Source of the DNA: Pseudonocardia sp. EC080619-01
Lineage (GTDB): Bacteria; Actinomycetota; Actinomycetes; Mycobacteriales; Pseudonocardiaceae
Direction: 5' to 3'
Length of the DNA stretch: 64,000 bases
Assembly (NCBI RefSeq): GCF_001420995.1
Contig: NZ_CP012184.1
Location: 790,501-854,500 of the forward strand
Position numbers and translations under genes: made by a program. This document shows positions 8,780 through 16,742 of the stretch, piece after piece. The notes beneath the pieces are model-generated. The model was not told the DNA's origin. It ran no database searches and saw only the letters and a program-made list of their open reading frames with translations. Numbering within the stretch: position 1 is the stretch's first letter; each line of letters begins with the position of its first letter.

Positions 8780-10435
8780 ATGTACACCTACGACCCCGCA
8801 CCCTTCCGGGAGTGGTTCGAACGCGACTTCACCTACCTGGCCGGGTTCCGGCGCACCGTGCGCCGCTTCGGCCGCCGGACCGCCGTCGTCGACCCGGCCA
8901 CCGGTGACCGGCACACCTACGCCGACCTGGCCGCCCAGGTGGACGCCCTGGCGGCCGGCCTGCTCGACGCCGGCGTGCGGCCCGGCGACGTCGTCGCCTA
9001 CCAGCTGTTCAACACCGCCGACTTCGCGCGCCTCTACCTGGCCACCCAGGCCGCGGGCGCGGTCGGGGCACCGGTCAACTTCCGGCTCGCCGCGGGCGAG
9101 GTCGCGCACGTCCTCGACGACAGCGGGCCACGGGTGTTCGTGTACGACACCGAGCTGGCCGGCACCGCGCGCGACGCGCTGGGGATCGCCGTGCACCGCC
9201 CGGAGCTGCTCGTCGCCGCCGGGGGCGGGGAGCCGCTGCCCGGGTCGGTCCGGATCGGCGAGCTCGCCCGGCCCGGCGAGGTGCCCCCGGAACCGGCGCG
9301 CACCACCTACGACGAGACCACCCGGCTCTACACCTCCGGCACCACCGGCATGCCGAAGGGCGTGCCGCTGAACAGCCTCGTCGAGGTGTTCAGCGCGCAC
9401 GACGTGCTCATGCACTTCCCGCTGGGCCCGGGCGACCTGACGCTGAACATGACGCCGTGGTTCCACCGCGGCGGGCTCTACGCCGGTGGGCCGAACCCGG
9501 CGTTCTACGTCGGCGCGGGCGTCGTCCCGCTGCGGGCGTTCGACCCGGACCGGGTGCTGGACCTGGTCGCCGAGCACGGCATCACCTACCTGGTCGGCGC
9601 CCCGACCAACCTGGAGATGCTCTCCCACGCCCAGGCCGGGCGGGCCCGGGACCTGTCGTCGCTGCGCGGCGTCGTCACCATGGGCGCGCCGCTGGAGCGC
9701 GACGCGTGCCTGCGCTACCAGGAGCTGCTCACCCCGCGGATCTTCAACGGCTACGGCACCACCGAGACGTTCTGGAACACCTTCCTGCGCCCCGACGACC
9801 TGCCCGGGCACGCCGGGACCACCGGGCGGGCCTGCACCGACGACGACGTCCGCGTGGTCCGCATCGACGACTCCGGCCGGGCCGACCCGGACGATCCCGC
9901 CGCCCGTGACGGCCAGGAGATCGGCGAGGTCGTGGTGCGCTCCCCCAAGGGCGGCTACGCCTACACCGGCGGCGCCGACCCGGGGAAGTTCGCGGGCGGC
10001 TGGGTCCGGCTCGGCGACCTCGCGACCTGGGACGCCGACGAGTTCGTCACCGTCGTCGGCCGCAAGGACGACATGCTCGTCTCCGGTGGCGAGAACGTGC
10101 ACCCCGCGCAGGTCGAGGAGGCGCTGAACCAGCACCCCGGGATCGCCGACTCGCTCGTCGTCGGCGTGCCCGACGCGCGGTGGGGACGCCGCGTCGTCGC
10201 CTACGTGGTGCGCGCCGATCCCGGCCTGACCGCCGACGACTGCGACCGGCACTGCCGCGCCCACCCGATGCTGGCCGACTTCAAGCGCCCCCGCGGCTAC
10301 CGCTTCGTCGACGAGCTGCCGCGCAACGCGACCGGGAAGAAGATCCACTACAAGGCGGTGGCCCAGGCCGCCGACGACGACGCCGGCGGCCTCTTCGAGA
10401 CCGTCACCACCCGTCCGGAAGGAACACCACGATGA
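8780..10435 (+). CDS. Acyl-CoA ligase (AMP-forming), cyclohexanecarboxylate-CoA ligase-like
   Basis: A 551-aa member of the ANL adenylating family. The P-loop motif Y-T-S-G-T-T-G-M-P-K-G starts at residue 184, the Y-G-T-T-E motif is near 331, and the catalytic lysine in N-A-T-G-K-K is about residue 520. It activates a carboxylic acid to its CoA thioester using ATP and would be the entry step for the pathway encoded around it. A strong GAGGAGGAG ribosome site precedes ATG 8780. The last four bases overlap the hydratase gene (ATGA). The acid substrate is inferred from neighbours. Confidence 0.85.
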   Translation: MYTYDPAPFREWFERDFTYLAGFRRTVRRFGRRTAVVDPATGDRHTYADLAAQVDALAAGLLDAGVRPGDVVAYQLFNTADFARLYLATQAAGAVGAPVNFRLAAGEVAHVLDDSGPRVFVYDTELAGTARDALGIAVHRPELLVAAGGGEPLPGSVRIGELARPGEVPPEPARTTYDETTRLYTSGTTGMPKGVPLNSLVEVFSAHDVLMHFPLGPGDLTLNMTPWFHRGGLYAGGPNPAFYVGAGVVPLRAFDPDRVLDLVAEHGITYLVGAPTNLEMLSHAQAGRARDLSSLRGVVTMGAPLERDACLRYQELLTPRIFNGYGTTETFWNTFLRPDDLPGHAGTTGRACTDDDVRVVRIDDSGRADPDDPAARDGQEIGEVVVRSPKGGYAYTGGADPGKFAGGWVRLGDLATWDADEFVTVVGRKDDMLVSGGENVHPAQVEEALNQHPGIADSLVVGVPDARWGRRVVAYVVRADPGLTADDCDRHCRAHPMLADFKRPRGYRFVDELPRNATGKKIHYKAVAQAADDDAGGLFETVTTRPEGTPR

Positions 10436-11259
10436 CCACGACGACAACGACGACCCTCGACCCGAGCTCCTACTCCCAGCTGCTGTTCGAGCGCCGCGAC
10501 GACGGCGTCCTGCTCATCACGATCAACAACCCGGAGAAGTACAACGCCACCGACGAGCAGCTGCACGGCGAGCTCGCCCGGGTGTGGAACGACGTCGCCC
10601 GCGACGACGAGACCCGGGTCGCGGTGATCACCGGTGCCGGCAAGGCGTTCTCCGCGGGCGGCGACCTGGGCATGGTCGAGCGGATGGCCGGTGACCACGA
10701 GCGCGTCTCGCACATGCTCACCGAGATGAGCGACCTGGTCTACAACATCATCAACTGCGAGAAGCCGGTCGTCTCCGCGATCAACGGCGTGGCCGTCGGC
10801 GCCGGTGTCGTCGTGGCGTTGCTGGCCGACATCGCGATCTGCGCCGAGGACGCGAAGATCGGTGACGGCCACGTCAGGCTCGGGGTGTCGGCCGGGGACC
10901 ACGCCGCGATCATCTGGCCGCTGCTGGCGGGGATGGCGAAGGCCCGCTACTACCTGCTCACCGGCGAGATGCTCTCCGGCGCCGAGGCCGAGCGGCTGGG
11001 CATGGTCGCCAAGGCGCTCCCCCGCGACCAGGTCCTCGACGAGTCGCTGCGGGTCGCGCACGAGCTGGCCACCGGGTCGCAGCAGGCGATCCGGCTCACG
11101 AAGCGCTCGCTGAACAGCTGGCTGCGCAGCGCCGGACCGACCTTCGACCAGTCGGCCGCCTACGAGATGCTCTGCTTCCTCGGCCCGGACGTCGTCGAGG
11201 GCGCCGCGGCGCTGCGCGAGAAGCGCCGGCCCGACTTCCCCTCGGCGAGGCGCCCCTGA
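10432..11259 (+). CDS. Enoyl-CoA hydratase/isomerase (crotonase) family protein
   Basis: A 275-aa crotonase-fold protein. The oxyanion-hole segments are visible as A-F-S-A-G-G-D near residues 74-80 and G-V-A-V-G-A-G-V near 120-127. It may hydrate the unsaturated ring acyl-CoA to the 2-hydroxy compound used by the BadH-like enzyme, or hydrolyse the ring ketone as BadI does. The motif [12 protein letters not shown] fits hydratases better than BadI. The N-terminus is a run of eight Thr codons. It is last in the operon; ATG overlaps the ligase stop, with GGAAGGA upstream. Confidence 0.85.
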   Translation: MTTTTTTTLDPSSYSQLLFERRDDGVLLITINNPEKYNATDEQLHGELARVWNDVARDDETRVAVITGAGKAFSAGGDLGMVERMAGDHERVSHMLTEMSDLVYNIINCEKPVVSAINGVAVGAGVVVALLADIAICAEDAKIGDGHVRLGVSAGDHAAIIWPLLAGMAKARYYLLTGEMLSGAEAERLGMVAKALPRDQVLDESLRVAHELATGSQQAIRLTKRSLNSWLRSAGPTFDQSAAYEMLCFLGPDVVEGAAALREKRRPDFPSARRP

Positions 11260-11268
11260 CACCCGATC

Positions 11269-11294
11269 GGTGGGGGCGTGAGAGCGCCCTCACC
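11269..11294 (+). terminator. Hairpin terminator of the acyl-CoA operon
   Basis: Ten-base arms (GGTGGGGGCG and CGCCCTCACC, one G-U pair) around a 6-nt loop begin 9 bp after the hydratase stop. There is no U-run, as is common in high-GC actinobacteria. Confidence 0.5.
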
Positions 11295-11327
11295 GCAATT
11301 CCTGCGTACTTTCACGCTTCAGGTCGT

Positions 11328-11352
11328 GTTTAACCGGGTTCGCGCCGGGAAG
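11328..11352 (+). promoter_or_regulatory. Possible SigB/SigF-type promoter of the next gene
   Basis: GTTT (11328-11331) is followed after 15 bp by GGGAAG (11347-11352), close to the actinobacterial stress-sigma pattern GTTT-N14-16-GGGTAT. The -10 is imperfect. It lies about 55 bp upstream of GTG 11408. Confidence 0.3.
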
Positions 11353-11407
11353 AATGATACGCGGGCCGCACCACCGGGGGGCGGCGTACCGGAAGGGGCA
11401 ACGGACC

Positions 11408-11803
11408 GTGAGCGCCGTGAGCACCGGTAGGACGAACGCCGTCATGGCCGTGGTCCGGGTCGAGGCCCCGGCCGGGGCCGAGGCGCACACCGTGGAGGCC
11501 GAGCTGACCCGGGCCCTGCACGCCCGGCAGAAGCGCCCGATGACGGTCGAGCTGTCGCTGGCCGACGGCACCGGCCCGTGGCCCCGGCGCGGCCCGGCGC
11601 GGTACGCGTTCGTCGCCGTCCTCACGATGGCGGGCCGGTCGGTACCGGAGCGGCTGCACCGCAAGATCGAGAAGACCGCCCGGAAGGCGCTCGAGCGGCG
11701 CTTCGGGTGCCCGGCACGGGCACGGGTGCGCACCGAGCTCTCCGACGCCGAGGCAGGCGCCTACTGGTTCAGCCTGCGCGGCACCCCGCACCGCCAGGCC
11801 TGA
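11408..11803 (+). CDS. Conserved-looking hypothetical protein
   Basis: A 131-aa soluble protein of unknown function. After a short tail it has a beta-alpha-beta feel, with a basic helix R-K-I-E-K-T-A-R-K-A-L-E-R-R near residues 83-96 and one Cys at about 99. The pattern of strands and a basic helix is vaguely like ribosome-associated or nucleic-acid-binding small proteins, but I do not recognise a family. GTG 11408 is preceded by GGAAGGGG. It sits alone between a terminator hairpin and a membrane-protein gene. Confidence 0.6.
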   Translation: MSAVSTGRTNAVMAVVRVEAPAGAEAHTVEAELTRALHARQKRPMTVELSLADGTGPWPRRGPARYAFVAVLTMAGRSVPERLHRKIEKTARKALERRFGCPARARVRTELSDAEAGAYWFSLRGTPHRQA

Positions 11804-11922
11804 CCGGGCGTGCCGGGCCGCTGCCCGCGCGTGTCGCGCTGACCGGAAACGGAAACTTGTCCGGACGTCTGCCCAGGTAGGGGGCCCGTAGGCGGTCCGG
11901 TGACCTGACGTACGGTGCGGCC

Positions 11923-12564
11923 ATGGCTACCGAGACGACCCGAGACACGGAGACCACGCCGGCCGACACGGACACGGCCGGGACCGACGGCGCCGGCACC
12001 GAGTCGACGACGACGGCCACCACCGAGACGGCCACCGCCGGGGCCGACGAGAAGACCGGTGAGAAGTCCGGCGACACGGTCACCGGGAAGGCCGCCGAGC
12101 CCGAGAAGGCCGCCGAGACCACCGGGACCGGTGCCGGCGCGGCCGCGACCTCCGGCGGGCTCGTCGCCGGTGCCGGCGCGGTCGTCGGTGCCGCGCTCGG
12201 CCTGGTGTCGCTGACCGGCACCCAGCTCACCGACATGCTCCGCGACCGGCAGAGCCTGATCGGCCAGATCGAGGCCGCGACCGGCCTGCCCGGCAACCAG
12301 ATCGAGGCGTTCTACGGCGCCCCGTGGCACACCGCGGCGCTGGCCAACGGTGTGTTCGCGATCCTCGCCGTGATCGTGGCCGGCGCGATCGCGTTCGGCC
12401 CGGCGGCCCGCCCCGGTGCGGCCGCGTGGGCCCGCCCGGTCGCGCTCGGCGGGCTCGTGCTCGGCGTGCTGGGCCTGCTCGTCGCGGGCGGGATGTACCT
12501 CGACGTGTTCGCCGCGCAGCCGGTGCTGCCCGCGATGCCGGGCATGCCCGGCATGGGCGGCTGA
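11923..12564 (+). CDS. Membrane protein with acidic Thr-rich N-terminus
   Basis: A 213-aa protein. Residues 1-65 are a low-complexity Thr/Glu/Asp/Ala segment, likely disordered. Three hydrophobic segments follow near 72-90, 142-160 and 167-188, and the C-terminus is M-P-G-M-P-G-M. No family recognised. There is no ribosome site before ATG. Instead TACGGT lies 6 bp upstream, where a -10 box for a leaderless transcript would be. A strong hairpin separates it from the convergent cupin gene. Confidence 0.6.
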   Translation: MATETTRDTETTPADTDTAGTDGAGTESTTTATTETATAGADEKTGEKSGDTVTGKAAEPEKAAETTGTGAGAAATSGGLVAGAGAVVGAALGLVSLTGTQLTDMLRDRQSLIGQIEAATGLPGNQIEAFYGAPWHTAALANGVFAILAVIVAGAIAFGPAARPGAAAWARPVALGGLVLGVLGLLVAGGMYLDVFAAQPVLPAMPGMPGMGG

Positions 12565-12581
12565 CACCGCACGGACCCGGC

Positions 12582-12616
12582 CCGGGCCCGTCACCCCGCG
12601 TGGGTGGCGGGCCCGG
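12582..12616. terminator. Bidirectional hairpin terminator
   Basis: Arms CCGGGCCCG-T-CACCC (12582-12596) and GGGTG-G-CGGGCCCGG (12602-12616) form a 15-bp stem with one T-G pair and a 5-nt loop. It lies between the convergent membrane-protein and cupin genes and can serve both. Confidence 0.65.
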
Positions 12617-12634
12617 CGTGTGTCCGGGGGTGGG

Positions 12635-13003
12635 TCAGGCGGGCCGCGCGCCCGGCGCGGACAGCACGAGCAGGTCCAGCAGGCCCGCCGCGCCCGTGCC
12701 GAGGACCTCCACCGCGAACGTCCGCCCCCGCCCGAGGTGCACGACCTCGTTCGGCGACAGCACGGCCGTGACGCCGCCGTCGACCGTCACGCGGGCGTGC
12801 CCGGTCAGGACGACGAGCAGGCGGTCCTCGGTCGAGGCCGGTCCGCACCACGGCGCCGGGCCGGGCACGAGCGACAGCCGCTCGAGCGCGACGTCGCCGT
12901 AGCCGTCGTCCGGACCGACGAGCAGCTGGTGGGCGGGCGCCGGGCCGGACGGCCCGTTCGGGGCGCCCCACCGCACGACGCGATCGACAGCGGTGGCGGT
13001 CAT
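12635..13003 (-). CDS. Small cupin-domain protein
   Basis: A 122-aa single-domain cupin-like beta barrel; the core strands and turns G-H-A-R-V-T-V-D-G-G and L-S-P-N-E-V-V-H-L lie near residues 68-92. The usual metal histidines are mostly missing, so it may bind a small molecule rather than act as a metalloenzyme. ATG 13003 follows GGGAGGG. It is divergent from the SorC-type regulator at 13130, with a perfect 21-bp palindrome between the two, so it is probably a target of that regulator. Confidence 0.75.
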   Translation of the reverse strand: MTATAVDRVVRWGAPNGPSGPAPAHQLLVGPDDGYGDVALERLSLVPGPAPWCGPASTEDRLLVVLTGHARVTVDGGVTAVLSPNEVVHLGRGRTFAVEVLGTGAAGLLDLLVLSAPGARPA

Positions 13004-13026
13004 GTCACCCTCCCGGTGCTCGGTGA

Positions 13027-13038
13027 CTCAGATGAGCG
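13027..13038. repeat. Direct repeat CTCAGATGAGCG, copy 1 of 2
   Basis: The 12-mer contains the small palindrome CTCA-GA-TGAG. An identical copy lies exactly 98 bp away at 13125-13136, spanning the start codon of the SorC-type gene. Two copies in a divergent promoter suggest operator half sites. Confidence 0.5.
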
Positions 13039-13056
13039 GAACACTCCGTGTTCCGC
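13036..13056. promoter_or_regulatory. Perfect palindrome, probable operator for SorC-type regulator
   Basis: Nine-base arms GCGGAACAC and GTGTTCCGC flank the centre TCC. The site is 33 bp from the cupin start codon and 74 bp from the regulator start, in the divergent intergenic region. It is too small and wrongly placed for a terminator, so an operator is the best reading. Confidence 0.6.
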
Positions 13057-13124
13057 CACTCGGCCAGTAGAGGGTTTCGGGGTCCGACGGGTCAACTCGA
13101 CCGGTGAAATGGTGGGCTAGGGTG

Positions 13125-13136
13125 CTCAGATGAGCG
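13125..13136. repeat. Direct repeat CTCAGATGAGCG, copy 2 of 2
   Basis: Identical to 13027-13038. It spans the ATG (13130) of the SorC-type regulator, a position suited to autorepression or translational control. Confidence 0.5.
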
Positions 13137-14122
13137 CCACTGCCGGGGACTCCGGGCCGGACGACCGGTGGGGGCCCGCCCGCAGGTTGCTCGCCGCCGA
13201 CGTCGCCGACCGGTACTTCGCCGCCGGCCAGACGAAGATCACGATCGCGGCGGAGCTGGGGCTGAGCCGGTTCCAGGTGGCCCGGCTGCTGGACGCGGCC
13301 CGCGAGCGTGGCCTGGTGCGCGTCGAGATCGACGCGGGCCCGGACGTCGACCGGGCCCGCTCCGCCGGGCTGCGTGCGGCCTACGGGCTGCGCCGCGCGC
13401 TCGTCGTCCCGCCGGGGCCGGCGCGCTCGGTCCCGGTGCGGGTCGCCGCGCTGGCCGCGGATCTGCTGCGCGAGACCGTCGGGACGGGTGACGTGCTCGG
13501 GCTGGCCTGGTCGCGCACGGTCAACGACGTCGTCGAGCACCTCCACCGGCTGCCCCGCTGCCAGGTCGTCCAGCTGTGCGGGGCGTACTCGCTGCCGTGG
13601 CGCCGCGACGGGTCGGCGACCGCGGTCTACCGGGCCGCCGCGCTGTGCGGCGGGGACGCCTTCCCGATCTACGCCCCGCTCGTGCTCCCCGACCGGGACT
13701 CGGCGACCGCGGTGCGGTCCCAGCCGGGTGTCGCGGACGCCGTCGCCCGGTTCGCCGAGCTCGGCACCGCCGTCGTGTCGGTCGGCGCCTGGCGGACCGG
13801 GCACTCGACGGTGCACGACGTGCTGACGGCGGCCGAGCGGAAGCGGCTGGGCGGGCGGGGCGCGTGCGGCGAGATCGTCGGGCTGCTGGTCGACGCCGAC
13901 GGACGGGTCCTGGACACCCCGCTGGCCCAGCACGTCGTCGCGGTCGGCGAGGCCGAGCTGCGCGCCGCACGGGAGGTCGTCGCGCTGGTGCGGGACCCGG
14001 AGCGGGCCGACGCCGTCGACGCGGTGCTGCGGTCCGGGCTGGTGCACACCCTCGTCGCCGACGCCGGCACCGCCGATGCGCTGCTGCGGCTCACCGCGGA
14101 GCGACCGGTGCCCGGGGTGTGA
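13130..14122 (+). CDS. SorC/DeoR-type sugar-binding transcriptional regulator
   Basis: A 330-aa protein with an N-terminal helix-turn-helix (T-I-A-A-E-L-G-L-S-R-F-Q-V-A-R-L-L at about residues 39-55) and a C-terminal SorC sugar-phosphate-binding domain (residues about 75-325). Such regulators respond to phosphorylated sugars or polyols. The divergent cupin and the palindrome between them are the likely regulon. The ribosome site is weak. The gene ends 4 bp from the stop of the convergent LacI-type gene. Confidence 0.88.
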   Translation: MSATAGDSGPDDRWGPARRLLAADVADRYFAAGQTKITIAAELGLSRFQVARLLDAARERGLVRVEIDAGPDVDRARSAGLRAAYGLRRALVVPPGPARSVPVRVAALAADLLRETVGTGDVLGLAWSRTVNDVVEHLHRLPRCQVVQLCGAYSLPWRRDGSATAVYRAAALCGGDAFPIYAPLVLPDRDSATAVRSQPGVADAVARFAELGTAVVSVGAWRTGHSTVHDVLTAAERKRLGGRGACGEIVGLLVDADGRVLDTPLAQHVVAVGEAELRAAREVVALVRDPERADAVDAVLRSGLVHTLVADAGTADALLRLTAERPVPGV

Positions 14123-14126
14123 GCCG

Positions 14127-15176
14127 CTACGGCCGGGCCGGGACGGCGCCGGTGACGGATCCCCGGATCCGGAGCTCGCCGGGCAGCCGGATCGTCCCGC
14201 CCGCCGGGCCGGGCTCCTCCCCCATCGCGGCGATCAGCTCGTGTGCGGCCCGCCGGCCCATCTCGGCCAGCGGCGGCGCGAACGTGGTGATCCCCGGCTG
14301 CCAGATCGCGAACCACTCGGGGTCGCCCAGGCCGGCCAGCGACAGGTCCGCGGGGATGCGGACCTCGTGCTCGCCCGCCCAGCGCAGCACACCCATCACC
14401 AGCCGGCTGCTCAGCGCGACGACCGCCCCCGGGAGGTCGCCTGCGGTCCGGGCCATCGCCGCGGCCCCGCCGTCGGCACTGAACCCGGTGACGAGCACCC
14501 GGTAGCGGGCGCCGCGGGGCCCGTCCTCGGCGAGACCGGCCGCGTCGGCGGCCGTGCGGAACCCGGCGAGCCGTTCGGCGCTGGTAGACAGCTCGGGTGC
14601 GCCGACCAGCACGGCGAGGTCGGTGTGGCCGGCGGCGATCACGTGCCGGGTCAGCTCCGCGACCCCGGCGACGTCGTCGCTGACGACGGCGGGCGTCCCG
14701 GCGGTACCGGTGTGCCGGTTGAGCTGGACGACGGGGAGCCCGGGCGGTGCGACGCCGCCGGGGTCGACCGGGACGTGGACGACGCCGTCGACCTGGCGGT
14801 CGAGCATCGTCTCCCAGGCGTGCCGTTCGGCGTCGGCGCTGTTGCCGGTCGCGACGACGAGCAGCTGGTACCCGGCGTCGGCCAGCTCGGCCTGCAGGAC
14901 CGCGGCGCTCGCCGTGTAGAACTCGTTGTGGATGTCGGGGAGCATCAGCCCGACGACCAGGCTGCGCCGCTCGCGCAGGGCGCGCGCGGCGGCGTTGCGC
15001 CGGTAGCCGAGCTCACCGGCGGCGTCGAGCACGCGGCGCCGGGTCGCGTCGTCGACGTAGCCCTTCCCGCTGATCGCGCGGGAGGCGGTACCGACACCGA
15101 CCCCGGCCAGCCGGGCGACGTCCGCGAGGGTGCTCACGGTGTCGAACGTACTGACCGGGGCCGGGTGACCGGGCAC
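14127..15176 (-). CDS. LacI family transcriptional regulator
   Basis: A 349-aa repressor with the LacI helix-turn-helix (L-A-D-V-A-R-L-A-G-V-G-V-G-T-A-S-R at about residues 17-33) and a periplasmic-binding-protein-like ligand domain. GTG 15176 lies 12 bp after the permease stop with AGGA upstream, so it is the third gene of the lyase/permease operon; an internal GTG at 15137 would also give a full DNA-binding domain. It probably senses the substrate of that operon and may bind the palindromes at 18178-18209, although those look more like IclR or GntR sites. Confidence 0.88.
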   Translation of the reverse strand: MPGHPAPVSTFDTVSTLADVARLAGVGVGTASRAISGKGYVDDATRRRVLDAAGELGYRRNAAARALRERRSLVVGLMLPDIHNEFYTASAAVLQAELADAGYQLLVVATGNSADAERHAWETMLDRQVDGVVHVPVDPGGVAPPGLPVVQLNRHTGTAGTPAVVSDDVAGVAELTRHVIAAGHTDLAVLVGAPELSTSAERLAGFRTAADAAGLAEDGPRGARYRVLVTGFSADGGAAAMARTAGDLPGAVVALSSRLVMGVLRWAGEHEVRIPADLSLAGLGDPEWFAIWQPGITTFAPPLAEMGRRAAHELIAAMGEEPGPAGGTIRLPGELRIRGSVTGAVPARP

Positions 15177-15188
15177 GCGCTCAGGTCC

Positions 15189-16742
15189 TCACTGCAGGGC
15201 CAGCCCGATCATCGAGCCGATCCCGACGGTGGCGAGCAGGATCAGCGGGATCGTCGCCAGGTCGGCGACCACCCCGGTGCGGATCATGCGGATCATCGGG
15301 ACGTAGCCGGATCCGTGGACGATGGCGTTCGGGGGCGTCGAGACCGGCAGCATCGCGCCGGCGTTGCCGCCGAAGATCGCGGCCATCGCGGGGATCAGCG
15401 GGTCCACCCCGATGGCCACGGCGATCGGGATGACGATCGGCACGACGATGCCGACCGAGGCGGTGTTGCTCGTCGTCTCCGAGATGACCATGCCGAGGAC
15501 GACCGCGACCAGGCAGAGCAACAGGGTGGACTGCACGCCGGTCAGGTCCGCGACGGCGGCGCCGAACGAGTCCGCGAGGCCGGTCTCGCTCATCATCCGG
15601 CCGATGGTCAGTCCCACCCCGACCAGGACGACCGTGCCCCAGTCGATCCTCCCGGCGTCGGCCCAGGAGAGCGTCCGCTCCCCGCCGCCCGCCGGGAGGA
15701 AGAACAGCAGGCCCGCGGTGGCGACCACGACCGCGCCCTCGTTGAGCCGGTCCAGCACGGTGGCGAGCACCGTGTCCGGCGGGACCGCCCCGAGGGTCTC
15801 CAGCAGCGACGGCGTCACCCACAGGACGACGGTCAGCGCGAAGGTCCACAGGACGTTCCGCTCGCCGGTGCTCATGCCGCCGAGCTCGCGGTGGGCCGCG
15901 CGGAAGTGCTCCTGGCCTCCGGGGATGTGCCGGGTCTCGGGCCGGTTGAGCAGCACGAGCGCGGTGAACACGACCACGCCGAGCGCGACGACGTACGGCG
16001 CGGACAGCGCGAGCCAGTCGAACAGCGGGATCTGGTAGCCGGTCATCTCCTGGACCGCGCCCCGGCCGATGACGTTCGCGATCCCGGTGATCGGGGTGAG
16101 CACCGAGCCGACCCCGGCGCCGTAGGCGATCGCCAGCATCAGCATGCAGGAGAAGCGCGTCCGGTGTCCCCGCACCTCGGGGTTCTGCTCCTGGACGAGG
16201 TCCCCGACGGTGCGGACGACGCCGACGCCGATCGGCAGCAGCATCGCCGCGGTCGCCGAGGCGGAGACCAGGGTGGCGAGCACCGTCGCGACGACACCGA
16301 ACGCCAGCGCCGTGCGATAGGTGCTGTTCCCGACGCCCAGGAGTGCGAGCACCCGCAGCGCGAACCGGCGGTCGAGCCCGTGCACCGTCATCGCGCGTGC
16401 CAGCAGGAACGCGCCGATCACGAGGAACACGGTCGGCGAGCCGAAGGCGCCGAACACCTCGGACGCGGAGCCGACGCCGAGCAGCACCAGCAGCGCGATC
16501 CCGATCAGGGCGGTCGCCGCGATCGGGATCGTCTCGCAGATCCACAGCAGGACGACGAACGCCAGCACCGCGAGCATCCCGCGCTGGTCGGCGGAGAGGT
16601 CACCGGGCCAGAGCAGGGCGAGCGCCATCAGCGGGAGGACCGCCCATCCGCCGATCCGCGAGCGGATCCGGTCGAACCGGTTCTCCGGGCCCTCGGCGTC
16701 GCCGTCGGCCGGGGCGGGCGCGGAGGTCGTGGGGGCGGTCAC
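15189..16742 (-). CDS. DASS/SLC13 family dicarboxylate permease
   Basis: A 517-aa inner-membrane transporter with about 11-12 hydrophobic segments in two inverted halves. Each half carries a sodium/substrate motif: S-A-T-A-A-M-L-L-P in the first and E-T-T-S-N-T-A-S in the second, followed by P-x-S-T-P-P-N-A. The family imports C4-dicarboxylates, tricarboxylates or sulfate with sodium. GTG 16742 overlaps the lyase stop by 4 bp, so the two are translationally coupled, and the lyase substrate is probably the imported compound. Confidence 0.88.
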   Translation of the reverse strand: MTAPTTSAPAPADGDAEGPENRFDRIRSRIGGWAVLPLMALALLWPGDLSADQRGMLAVLAFVVLLWICETIPIAATALIGIALLVLLGVGSASEVFGAFGSPTVFLVIGAFLLARAMTVHGLDRRFALRVLALLGVGNSTYRTALAFGVVATVLATLVSASATAAMLLPIGVGVVRTVGDLVQEQNPEVRGHRTRFSCMLMLAIAYGAGVGSVLTPITGIANVIGRGAVQEMTGYQIPLFDWLALSAPYVVALGVVVFTALVLLNRPETRHIPGGQEHFRAAHRELGGMSTGERNVLWTFALTVVLWVTPSLLETLGAVPPDTVLATVLDRLNEGAVVVATAGLLFFLPAGGGERTLSWADAGRIDWGTVVLVGVGLTIGRMMSETGLADSFGAAVADLTGVQSTLLLCLVAVVLGMVISETTSNTASVGIVVPIVIPIAVAIGVDPLIPAMAAIFGGNAGAMLPVSTPPNAIVHGSGYVPMIRMIRTGVVADLATIPLILLATVGIGSMIGLALQ

